This document shows, piece by piece, positions 1-6,223 of a stretch of DNA of 9,741 nucleotides (positions within the stretch are counted from its first letter, which is position 1; every line of letters begins with the position of its first letter). The stretch covers positions 1 through 9,741 of the forward strand of contig SYEN01000090.1 of assembly GCA_005800795.1 (NCBI GenBank). Direction: 5' to 3'. The translations under genes were made by a program, and so were the position numbers. Source of the DNA: Burkholderiales bacterium (GTDB lineage: Bacteria; Pseudomonadota; Gammaproteobacteria; Burkholderiales; SG8-41). Under the pieces are notes generated by a model. That model worked only from the letters and a program-made list of their open reading frames with translations, was not told where the DNA came from and searched no databases.

Positions 1-27
1 CCCCAGCACCCCCAGCACCTCCCAGAC
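1..27. repeat. Short period-9 tandem repeat at the window edge
   Basis: CCCCAGCAC occurs twice back to back (1-9 and 10-18) and is followed by a degenerate third unit (19-27). It lies just downstream of the cyclase gene, which ends at 85 on the minus strand. The array may continue beyond the left edge, so its true length is unknown. No function can be assigned. Confidence 0.5.
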
Positions 28-31
28 TAGA

Positions 32-43
32 CATAGATCTATG
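32..43. repeat. Perfect 12-bp palindrome downstream of the cyclase gene
   Basis: CATAGATCTATG is fully self-complementary and lies 41 bases past the cyclase-TPR stop codon. It has no loop and no T-tract in the direction of cyclase transcription, so it does not look like an intrinsic terminator. It could be a protein-binding site or chance. Confidence 0.3.
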
Positions 44-84
44 CTCCCTTGGCTATTTGGTTAAGCGAACGAACTACGATTGAA

Positions 85-1948
85 CTACTTATGTGCGCCT
101 GCTTGCAGCATTGCATCAGCCCATACTGCGCCTGTGCTGAATTTCCCACTTGGATTTTTGGCTTTGTAGCTTGAGATCGTAAAGTTAGGTTCAAGGCGTG
201 CATGTTCAGCAGCTGTTTTACGCGCATCAGAGATTCGGTCAGATAGTACCTGTGCGATCATCAGCGCGCGCAAAGTTGATGGGTGCATTCTGTTTTTGCG
301 TAACGATTTCTGCGCAAGATCAATGGCCCTATCGTATTTCTTTGCTGTCAGAGCAGCAGTTGCGGACAACGATTCGTAAAAATACCGCAATGGATCAAGA
401 GGGGAAAGTTTGAGAGCGTGTTCCGAGTGTTCCATTGCCTGCGTGCCCTCTCCTTTGAAGGCGTGCATTGTGCCTTTGAGAAGCCAAGCCAACGATTCGT
501 TCGGATTGATCTCTAAAGCGGTCGAATAGCGCTCGTCCGCAACGTCGAAACGCTGCAGCAAATTTGTGTTTACAAATCCGTCGATGGTGAGCGCAAGTGA
601 GCATTTTGGATCGCTGTCAAGCGCGCGCGCCGTGTAGTTCAATGCCAACCGTGATTCGCGTTCCTGATCGACCGACAGGCCTCGGTTAAACCGCAATACA
701 TGCCATTTGGCGAGCCACGCATGGGGCAACGCAACTCGCGGGATACGTTCGGTTAGAACTTGCAACATCTGGCGGGCGCACTCAAAATGTTGTGGCGAAC
801 CGCGATGCATGCGCACGATGGCATTGATTAGCAAAGTATAATTCTCAAGGGTCAGCAGCGCCTGTTGCTGACCGCGCTCTAGTTCGCGCTGCACAATGCA
901 CCCGACGACCTCGCTGGCAATATGGCCGCAGATGCCATTCGTACGACTGATTACAGCCTCAATTTCCGTCTTGATGGGTGGCGGGTTCCACTGGATTTGA
1001 CCGGAAGCAACATTGGCCAGCTCGAGGTCGAGAACGACGTGCTTGCCATGCACGTAATATCGGCCTGACAGCACGTAGTCGGTCTTCAGATGTGCGCCGA
1101 TATCTTCGAGCGAGGCGTCTGCCGCTAAAGGCCGTGGTTGACAGGCGAGATACGACATTCAGCATGGTGGTCGGTGACAACGCGGAAATGATGTCATCCG
1201 CAAAAATTTCGCCCAGCAATGATTCATCTTCATCCACTGTGCTCCCGGTGTTGTTCGCCTTGCCGCGGCGGCGGTTCGTGAACGGGATGACAGCGATAGT
1301 CGGACGCATACTGCGTTTGTCAGCAATGTCGCGGTCAAAAACTGGCCGCGGACCTGGCGGGCCAACGCGGTATACGCGAACGGGATCCTCGTAGTGTTTT
1401 AGATATACTGCGCCAAGGTTGCTCGCGCTCGCGTTTTCATGCTCGAGATCTTTAAGGCCCAAGTCTTCGATATTGGCGTCGAGCACAGGTGTCAGATAAT
1501 CGTGAACATCGCCAGAGATCACGATTTCACCGGGGCCAGCAACGGTTTGCTGCAATCGCGCGGCAAGGTTTACGGTATCGCCCAATGCCTCGTTTTCACC
1601 GACAAAAATCTCGCCTACATGGATTGCCGAGCGCAGCAGAAAATGCCGTTGCGCAGGTAATCCCTCATTGAGGGTTTCACAGAATCGTTTGATGGCGAAT
1701 GCCGCATGCAATCCGTCATTGGGCTTGATGAAAACCAGTATCAGCGAGTCCCCACGCGACTCCACGAGGCGTCCGCTGTGGGAAGGCAATACGGTGCCCC
1801 GCACGTGCTCCACCAAGCGGTGCCAGCGCTGAATAGTATCCTGTTGATCTTCGCGCATAATGCGCACTGACGAGGCCAAGTCGATAATCAACACGGCGCG
1901 GACGCATACCGACGGTGTGCTTGCTACAAGAGGTGATTCCGAGGACAT
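85..1948 (-). pseudogene. Class III nucleotide cyclase with TolB-like segment and TPR domain, frameshifted
   Basis: This gene would make cAMP (or another cyclic nucleotide) from NTP in the cytoplasm, with a C-terminal TPR part for protein contacts. Frame 1 runs from ATG 1948: cyclase domain about residues 13-195, with metal-binding Asp in IIDL (D23) and RGD (D67) and the NLAAR motif (N127, R131). A TolB-like segment starts near residue 215 (RPTIAVIPF). Near 1110-1130 the reading moves to the next frame, which carries ASLEDIGAHL, YVLSGRY and the TPR region down to TAG at 85-87. The two halves join into one protein of about 621 residues, matching family members as I remember them. A longer TTG start at 1963 is open, but ATG 1948 fits better. 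The usual substrate Lys before GD is Glu (E63). It is either a pseudogene, a sequencing error or a programmed frameshift; the first two are likelier. Confidence 0.8.
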
Positions 1949-1980
1949 ATCTTCGCAGAGCAAATGTCTAAGATGAGATA

Positions 1981-2002
1981 GCTTAGGCCTTTTGGCCTAA
2001 GC
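1981..2002 (-). promoter_or_regulatory. Perfect 9-bp hairpin in the cyclase leader
   Basis: GCTTAGGCC and GGCCTAAGC form a perfect 9-bp stem around a four-base loop (TTTT on plus, AAAA in the cyclase transcript), 33 bases upstream of the cyclase ATG. No U-tract follows, so it is not a standard terminator. CTAAG at about 1969-1973 could pair with the CTTAG arm instead, which gives a possible alternative fold. It could be an RNA element in the leader or a DNA operator. Confidence 0.5.
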
Positions 2003-2088
2003 CAGTCGCAAGCACGGCGTTACCAGTTCCCAGTCTAATACAGTGATTTAACAATTCCAAAATAGTCTCTATGAAATGTGCAATTTTG

Positions 2089-2104
2089 TGTGCGTTTACG
2101 CACA
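2089..2104. promoter_or_regulatory. Crp-like palindromic operator candidate
   Basis: TGTGCGTTTACGCACA is a perfect inverted repeat with a four-base centre. It keeps the TGTG-N8-CACA geometry of a Crp site (TGTGA-N6-TCACA) and differs only at the inner A and T of the half-sites. A further copy of the half-site in inverse orientation (CGCACAC) lies at 2124-2130. The site is between the divergent cyclase (start 1948) and luxR (start 2286) genes. Both Crp/Fnr proteins nearby carry the RExxxR recognition-helix pattern that in E. coli Crp reads this type of site. Function is inferred. Confidence 0.4.
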
Positions 2105-2285
2105 GACGTTCGGTTTGCCTTTTCGCACACTACTTCAGTCTAACCAAATTGCCGCCGGAAATGCCTTGCTAGGCTTGGTATTGGTAAATATCTGATTTTA
2201 TTGAGTTATTTAATGCTTCGTGTTGTTCCCACGGCGTGCGGCACACAGCTGCAAGGGGGCGACGCTATTGTCGGCTCGGAAATTT

Positions 2286-2528
2286 ATGACAGCTGGTCAT
2301 AGTGAACTACAAAGATTCACCGCAACTAGGGTTGTACTCACGCCGCGTCAACAACAAGTGCTTGTGTTGCTGTGCGTAGGGTCGTCCAATCGACAAATCT
2401 CCTGTCAGTTGGGTATTGCCATTGGCACGGTGAAGGTACACATAGCGGGCATTTTGCGAACTCTACACGTACGAAACCGGCTGGAAGCCGCGTCGACTGC
2501 GCGACAATTAGGAATTGATCAAGGTTAG
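2286..2528 (+). CDS. Stand-alone LuxR/GerE-type DNA-binding domain protein (80 aa)
   Basis: The protein is almost only a LuxR-family helix-turn-helix (about residues 18-72), running from LTPRQQQVL through SNRQIS and the recognition helix GTVKVHIAGIL to VRNRLEAA. It should bind DNA as a dimer in the cytoplasm. There is no receiver or autoinducer domain. An N-terminal extension to GTG 2220 is open (102 aa) but adds only unfamiliar residues, and TAA at 2211-2213 stops the frame before that. I chose ATG 2286 because GGAA lies just upstream and the domain is complete. A normal receiver would have to overlap the divergent cyclase start, so this is either a genuine GerE-like solo or the remnant of a response regulator. 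It faces away from the cyclase across the Crp-like palindrome, so the two may share control. Confidence 0.6.
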   Translation: MTAGHSELQRFTATRVVLTPRQQQVLVLLCVGSSNRQISCQLGIAIGTVKVHIAGILRTLHVRNRLEAASTARQLGIDQG

Positions 2529-2560
2529 CGTAGTGCCAATTCGCGGCTAAGTTACGTGTT

Positions 2561-3289
2561 TTAGGTGGGCTGTCGTACTTGGTTGACTATGTGTTCCAAC
2601 TTCGCCACGTCGCGTATAACCAGTGTGCGGCCTACTCGTTCGAGCAGGCCCTGTTTCACCATCATTGATAGCTCCCGAGTAACTTGCTCGCGATAAGTGC
2701 TGATCTGGCTTGAAATTTCCGCGTGTTTGGGGGCGGGGTCGATGTGCGCCAAATTATTGTGAATGCCCGCTTCACGCGCGAGCCGCAGCAGTTCCGCGTG
2801 CAGACGGTTTTGCACACCGAGCGTACTTAAATCAAATATGCGCTCTGTGAGATGACGGACAGATGTAACCAAGCGCAACAGCACTTGGTCACACGCCGCA
2901 GGGTAAGAGTGCAATATCCGCCGGAACAGGTCAGGTGACATGGATGCAACCAGCGTAGCTTCCTGTGTGATGATGTCGGTGGAACGCGATAGCCCGTCGA
3001 TCGCGGCAAAGTCGCCAAACCAGTCGCCCGCGAAGATGTCACGATAGGTGACTTGTCTGCCTGAGACGGAAAAGGATGTCACACGCACGCGACCCGAAAC
3101 CACGAGATAGACGTCCCGATCACGCGAGTCTCGCGAAATCACACGCTGGTCGGTGTCAAAGTGCCGCTAGGCGCACTGCTCCGCAAGCTGCGTCAGTGCG
3201 TCATCGGGCAGGCTGCTTATCAGTTTGACGCGTTTGAGGCCCAGTATCGACCGCGTTGAGATTGCGACCTTCTTTGTCGAGGGCTGCAT
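2561..3289 (-). pseudogene. Second Crp/Fnr-family regulator, interrupted by an amber codon
   Basis: Read from ATG 3289 this is a 242-codon Crp/Fnr protein with one in-frame TAG at codon 41 (3167-3169), between AEQCA and RHFDTDQ. Family members known to me usually carry Trp here, so a TGG to TAG change is likely. The rest is well conserved. The beta-roll contains VYLVVSGRVRV (60-70) and a binding-cassette region GDFAAIDGLSRS (92-103), where the usual Glu is Asp. A long dimer helix follows, then an HTH at about 188-215 with YREQVTRE, which has the RExxxR pattern. The start is 14 bases after the stop of the upstream Crp gene, so the two form a probable operon. Restart at GTG 3142 would lose the first beta strands. 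As read it is a recent pseudogene or holds a base error; suppression is possible but not shown. Confidence 0.75.
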
Positions 3290-3303
3290 GGGCTTGCTGC
3301 GGG

Positions 3304-3963
3304 TTACCAATTCGATGGCAGTTTCTTGTGAATAACAAAGCGCCGGTCCTCGACCGAGATGAATCCACCGGATTCCAAGTCGCGCAGTATGCGGCTAACC
3401 AGTTCTCTCGTACAGCCGATGCGCTTCGCGATGGCTAAGTGGGTGAGCCGCTCATCGACGATCTGGCTATTCCCATTGTATTTCACAGCCAGACCATTCA
3501 GCAGTTGCGTCAGCCGACCATAGGCATCGAGCAGTGCGAGACTGCGGGCGTTTTCTGTGGCAAGGCGCGCGCGACCAATCAGCCGTTGGATGAGTTCCAG
3601 CGCGAAATCCGGATGACTGGCAAGATGTTTGCGCATTGCAGGCCCGCTAACACAGGCGCAGACGGTGGCTTGTTCCGCAGCCACGTTGGCTGAGCGTGAT
3701 CCGCCGTCGAGAGACATTTCTCCGACATATTCGCCGGGGCCATAGTGAGCCAGGGTGATTTCCCGTCCGGTCGCGTCGGAGCAGTAGACCCGCAGAGTTC
3801 CGCTCAGGATGACAAACACGGTGTCGCCGAGATCACCTTCGGTGATCAGCAGAGTGTTTGCGCGGTACTGGCGGATTGTTCCTTGTTCGGCCAGTTCGCG
3901 AACAATCGGCTGCAAGCCCGCTAACAGGCCAGCACTCGATTGCTTGCCCTGTTTCGACGGCAT
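3304..3963 (-). CDS. Crp/Fnr-family transcriptional regulator
   Basis: A 219-residue regulator, the usual length for Crp. The N-terminal cyclic-nucleotide-binding fold spans about 15-125, with a phosphate-binding cassette GEMSLDGGSRSA (81-92). G81, E82, R90 and S91 match the cAMP-contacting residues of E. coli Crp. The dimer helix is about 125-150 and the HTH about 172-196, with CTRELVSRIL (184-193). R186, E187 and R191 match the DNA-contacting R180, E181 and R185 of E. coli Crp. No Cys cluster for an Fe-S centre is present, so an Fnr role is unlikely. An upstream ATG at 4002 is open, but ATG 3963 has a clear Shine-Dalgarno sequence. It leads a likely operon with the second Crp-type gene and is divergent from pyrE. 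It may read cAMP from the nearby cyclase; that link is inferred. Confidence 0.9.
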   Translation of the reverse strand: MPSKQGKQSSAGLLAGLQPIVRELAEQGTIRQYRANTLLITEGDLGDTVFVILSGTLRVYCSDATGREITLAHYGPGEYVGEMSLDGGSRSANVAAEQATVCACVSGPAMRKHLASHPDFALELIQRLIGRARLATENARSLALLDAYGRLTQLLNGLAVKYNGNSQIVDERLTHLAIAKRIGCTRELVSRILRDLESGGFISVEDRRFVIHKKLPSNW

Positions 3964-3971
3964 GAACCGAT

Positions 3972-3977
3972 TCCCCT
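3972..3977 (-). promoter_or_regulatory. Ribosome binding site that fixes the Crp/Fnr start
   Basis: AGGGGA on the minus strand lies 8 bases before ATG 3963, while the alternative ATG at 4002 has no such sequence. This is why the 219-residue form was chosen. Confidence 0.65.
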
Positions 3978-4008
3978 TTGCAAGTAATAACGCAGCGATC
4001 ATTATTGT

Positions 4009-4014
4009 TTTATA
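4009..4014 (-). promoter_or_regulatory. Candidate -10 box for the Crp/Fnr operon
   Basis: TATAAA on the minus strand would start transcription near 4001-4002 and leave a leader of about 39 bases before ATG 3963. No good -35 is visible at the right spacing, which would fit an activator-dependent promoter. Confidence 0.35.
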
Positions 4015-4054
4015 GCCGTTCTAGCAGCACCCCAGTCGTGCCGTGCACATGTAA

Positions 4055-4078
4055 GCATTTGGCGGTATCGGCATTTGG
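4055..4078. repeat. Direct repeat GCATTTGG in the crp-pyrE divergent region
   Basis: GCATTTGG occurs at 4055-4062 and 4071-4078, a period of 16, between the divergent Crp and pyrE starts. It may be paired regulator half-sites, but eight bases in two copies can also arise by chance. Confidence 0.3.
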
Positions 4079-4134
4079 ACTGGCGACGGATTTTTAGCGG
4101 TAAAATGTGGTTTGCAAAAAACGCATCTACATAC

Positions 4135-4138
4135 AGGA
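4135..4138 (+). promoter_or_regulatory. Ribosome binding site that fixes the pyrE start
   Basis: AGGA lies 8 bases before ATG 4147. The longer open frame from TTG 4075 has no comparable signal, and a -10-like TAAAAT at 4101-4106 lies inside that extension, so the transcript probably begins after it. Confidence 0.5.
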
Positions 4139-4146
4139 ATACCGAT

Positions 4147-4848
4147 ATGGCAAATGGCATAGGCTTCCCTGGAAAACAGGTAATGGCCGAACTCACGGCA
4201 AAGATGCTGATAGAGGTCGATGCCGTGCAGTTCATGGGCGAAAAGCCCTACATCTACACGTCGGGCCTTGCGAGTCCGGTGTATACCGATTGTCGGCGGC
4301 TGATTTCATTTCCGCGTGTGCGGCAGACGCTCACTGATTTTGGCGTGGCGACGATTCATCGCGATGTGGGCTTTGAGCAATTCGATACTGTGGCAGGCGG
4401 TGAGACGGCTGGTATTCCCTACGCCGCGTGGTTCGCCGACCGCATGATGCTGCCGATGCAGTATGTGCGCAAAAAGGCCAAGGGGTTCGGCCGCAATGCG
4501 CAGATTGAGGGTGTGGTCACCGAGGGCCAGCGCGTGTTGCTGGTGGAAGACCTCGCCACCGATGGCGGCAGTAAGGTGAATTTTTGCAATGCGTTGCGCG
4601 CGGCGGGCTGCAAGTGTAATCACGTGTTCGTGAATTTTTACTACAACATTTTTCCGGAAGGGGCGAAGCTGCTCGACGACATGGGCGTCAAAATGCACTG
4701 GCTCGCCACGTGGCAAGATGTCCTGGCGGTGGCGAAAGCGGCAAACAAATTTGACGCGAAGATGTTAAGTGAAGTGGAAAAATTTATTCACGATCCGCGT
4801 GGCTGGTCGAAAGCACATGGCGGTACAGCCGGTGCGGGCGGGGATTAA
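4147..4848 (+). CDS. pyrE: Orotate phosphoribosyltransferase
   Basis: PyrE joins orotate to PRPP to give OMP, the fifth step of UMP synthesis, in the cytoplasm. The 233-residue protein shows the substrate region SGLASPVYTDCRRL (39-52), the flexible-loop stretch YVRKKAKGFGRNAQIEG (107-122) and the PRPP motif VLLVEDLATDGGSK (130-143) with the E134-D135 acidic pair. The loop has Phe where E. coli PyrE has His, and the PRPP motif differs from the Bacillus-type EDLISTGG. From memory this matches a known proteobacterial branch with KGFGR and EDLxTDG, so I do not read it as a defect. The C-terminus is Gly-rich (HGGTAGAGGD). pyrD follows after 30 bases, so the two are probably co-transcribed. Confidence 0.93.
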   Translation: MANGIGFPGKQVMAELTAKMLIEVDAVQFMGEKPYIYTSGLASPVYTDCRRLISFPRVRQTLTDFGVATIHRDVGFEQFDTVAGGETAGIPYAAWFADRMMLPMQYVRKKAKGFGRNAQIEGVVTEGQRVLLVEDLATDGGSKVNFCNALRAAGCKCNHVFVNFYYNIFPEGAKLLDDMGVKMHWLATWQDVLAVAKAANKFDAKMLSEVEKFIHDPRGWSKAHGGTAGAGGD

Positions 4849-4855
4849 AATATTC

Positions 4856-4873
4856 AATAAAAACAAATACTTA
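4856..4873 (+). repeat. 18-bp intergenic repeat, copy 1
   Basis: AATAAAAACAAATACTTA lies in the 30-base gap between pyrE and pyrD and recurs exactly at 6983-7000 in the same orientation. In both places it follows a gene that ends in GATTAA, and short matches (TAG, TGC) continue past the 3' end. It occupies the place where the pyrD ribosome binding site would be, and no good Shine-Dalgarno sequence is seen there. Confidence 0.7.
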
Positions 4874-4878
4874 CATAG

Positions 4879-5940
4879 ATGCTGCCATATCAAGCCGTAA
4901 GGCCGTTGCTGCACCTGCTGTCGCCCGAGGCCGCGCATGGTGTTGCCGTGTGGGCGCTGAAAAATGGCTTGGCGGGCCGCGCGCACGATGACGATGATGC
5001 GCTACTCGCCACGCGCGTGTGGGGCCTGTCCTTTCCGAATCCCGTTGGTCTAGCTGCGGGCTTTGACAAAGACGCCGAGGTGATGGACGCCATGCTCGCG
5101 TTCGGCTTTGGTTTTGTTGAAGCCGGCAGCGTCACGCCGCTGCCACAGCCGGGCAACCCCATGCCGCGTTTGTTCCGGCTGGATGAAGATCAGGCGGTGA
5201 TCAACCGCTTTGGTTTCAACAGCAAGGGGCTTGATCACTTCGCCGAAAAGTTGCAGACACGTGCGCGCGTTGGCATCGTCGGCGCCAACGTCGGCAAGAA
5301 TCGCGATGCGCCCGATGCCGCCGCCGACTACGCCACGGGCATCACGCGCGTGTGCGGGCTGGCGGATTACCTGGTGTGCAATGTATCGTCCCCCAACACG
5401 CCGGGGCTGCGCAGCCTGCAGGCGCGTGCGCAGATTGAAGATTTGATTAACCGCGTGCTGGAAGCGCGTTTGCAGGCCGCACCGGATAAAAACATTCTGC
5501 CGCCACTGCTGGCAAAAGTCGGTCCTGATCTCGACGAAGCGCAGTGCCAGGATATCGCTGAGGTCGCACTTGCCACAAGAATCGATGGCCTGATTGTTGG
5601 CAACACCACCATCACACGCCCGCCGCTGAAAAGCCGTCTTGCTGCTGAAACCGGCGGTCTTTCCGGCCCGCCGCTGATGACGCTGGCCACGCAGTGCCTG
5701 TCGACCATGTACCGCTTGACCGGTGGCAAGCTGCCCATCATCGGTTGCGGTGGCGTGTCAAACGGCGCGGATGCTTACGCGAAAATCCGCGCGGGCGCTT
5801 CGCTGGTGCAACTCTATTCCGCACTGGTGTTTCACGGGCCAGAGCTGGTTACGCGCATCAAACGCGAGTTGGCTGAATGCCTGCGTGCAGACGGCTTTCA
5901 GTCGGTGGCCGCAGCAGTTGGCGCTGGTCATGGCCGGTAA
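4879..5940 (+). CDS. pyrD: Dihydroorotate dehydrogenase (quinone), class 2
   Basis: PyrD oxidises dihydroorotate to orotate at the inner membrane and passes electrons from FMN to quinone. The 353-residue length and the N-terminal helical part (MLPYQAVRPLLHLL, SPEAAH) are typical of class 2. Visible motifs are the FMN/substrate region AAGFDKD (59-65), FVEAGSVTPLPQPGNP (79-94), NRFGFNSKG (109-117), and NVSSPNTPGLR (168-178), in which S171 is the expected catalytic base. Later come KVGPD (213-217), NTT (242-244), LSG (261-263) and GCGGV (289-293), the FMN phosphate site. It is complete, with no missing key residue. It lies 30 bases after pyrE, whose product uses the orotate it makes. The start has no strong Shine-Dalgarno sequence. 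Confidence 0.96.
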   Translation: MLPYQAVRPLLHLLSPEAAHGVAVWALKNGLAGRAHDDDDALLATRVWGLSFPNPVGLAAGFDKDAEVMDAMLAFGFGFVEAGSVTPLPQPGNPMPRLFRLDEDQAVINRFGFNSKGLDHFAEKLQTRARVGIVGANVGKNRDAPDAAADYATGITRVCGLADYLVCNVSSPNTPGLRSLQARAQIEDLINRVLEARLQAAPDKNILPPLLAKVGPDLDEAQCQDIAEVALATRIDGLIVGNTTITRPPLKSRLAAETGGLSGPPLMTLATQCLSTMYRLTGGKLPIIGCGGVSNGADAYAKIRAGASLVQLYSALVFHGPELVTRIKRELAECLRADGFQSVAAAVGAGHGR

Positions 5941-5970
5941 TTCCGTAAGCGGCGCGGCGAGGGCTTGTGG

Positions 5971-5976
5971 TAGAAT
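5971..5976 (+). promoter_or_regulatory. Candidate -10 box of the tRNA-Thr promoter
   Basis: TAGAAT lies 42 bases before the mature tRNA and is followed by a GC-rich TTCGCG stretch, like the discriminators of stable-RNA promoters under stringent control. The -35 region is weak (no TTGACA-like hexamer at 16-18 bases). The leader also holds GGGCGCCC (6009-6016) just before the tRNA 5' end. Confidence 0.45.
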
Positions 5977-6018
5977 TCGCGTCTTTCCAAAGGCGTCTTT
6001 TCCCTCTCGGGCGCCCAA

Positions 6019-6094
6019 GCCGTTGTAGCTCAGCTGGTAGAGCAGGCGCTTCGTAAGCGTCAGGTCGGGGGTTCGATTCCCTCCAACGGCACCA
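6019..6094 (+). tRNA. tRNA-Thr (anticodon CGT)
   Basis: A full cloverleaf can be drawn. The acceptor GCCGTTG pairs with CAACGGC, the D-stem is GCTC/GAGC, and the anticodon stem is GGCGC/GCGTC with one G-T pair around the loop TTCGTAA. The T-stem is GGGGG/CCCTC with loop TTCGATT, and the 3' end is A plus an encoded CCA, 76 bases in all. Anticodon CGT reads ACG (Thr). It follows pyrD by 78 bases and has its own promoter-like sequence. No clear intrinsic terminator is seen after it. Confidence 0.97.
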
Positions 6095-6187
6095 AACATT
6101 TCTTCTGCGGTGTGATTTTTCGCACGGTTGTCTGGCGGCGTGCCGTTGGTCGGCGACGGGCGGCGGCATCTTTTGCTTGCGCTTGCC

Positions 6188-6193
6188 TACAAT
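6188..6193 (+). promoter_or_regulatory. Candidate -10 box for the PilZ gene
   Basis: TACAAT would start transcription near 6200 and give a leader of about 24 bases with the GGAG site in it. The -35 is not recognisable. It supports the ATG 6224 start over the open TTG at 6128, which lies upstream of it. Confidence 0.3.
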
Positions 6194-6210
6194 GGTTGCG
6201 TCTTGCAACC
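6194..6210 (+). promoter_or_regulatory. Inverted repeat directly before the PilZ ribosome binding site
   Basis: GGTTGC and GCAACC form a perfect 6-bp stem with a five-base loop (GTCTT). The 3' arm ends at the base before GGAG (6211-6214), the likely Shine-Dalgarno site. If transcribed whole, it could affect ribosome access; if transcription starts at about 6200, it is more likely a DNA operator overlapping the start point. Confidence 0.4.
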
Positions 6211-6223
6211 GGAGTCTGTGGTG

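Noticed and set aside
978..1394. 138-codon plus-strand open frame
   Set aside because: It is antisense to the cyclase-TPR gene, whose motifs are clear, and has low-complexity Arg-rich sequence.
2031..2143. CAGTCTAA at 2031-2038 and 2136-2143 flanking the palindrome, as a possible target-site duplication
   Set aside because: Only eight bases, no terminal inverted repeats and no transposase between them.
3304..4002. Fnr-type (Fe-S) identity for the intact regulator
   Set aside because: There is no N-terminal cysteine cluster, and the binding cassette matches the cAMP-type pocket, so a Crp-like role fits better.
4075..4146. TTG-initiated extension of pyrE by 24 codons
   Set aside because: The extra residues do not resemble PyrE, no ribosome binding site is seen, and a -10-like sequence lies within it.
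6112..6130. Possible terminator after the tRNA (GTGTG-ATTTTT-CGCAC)
   Set aside because: The stem is only five pairs with one wobble, and the T-run is in the loop instead of after the stem.
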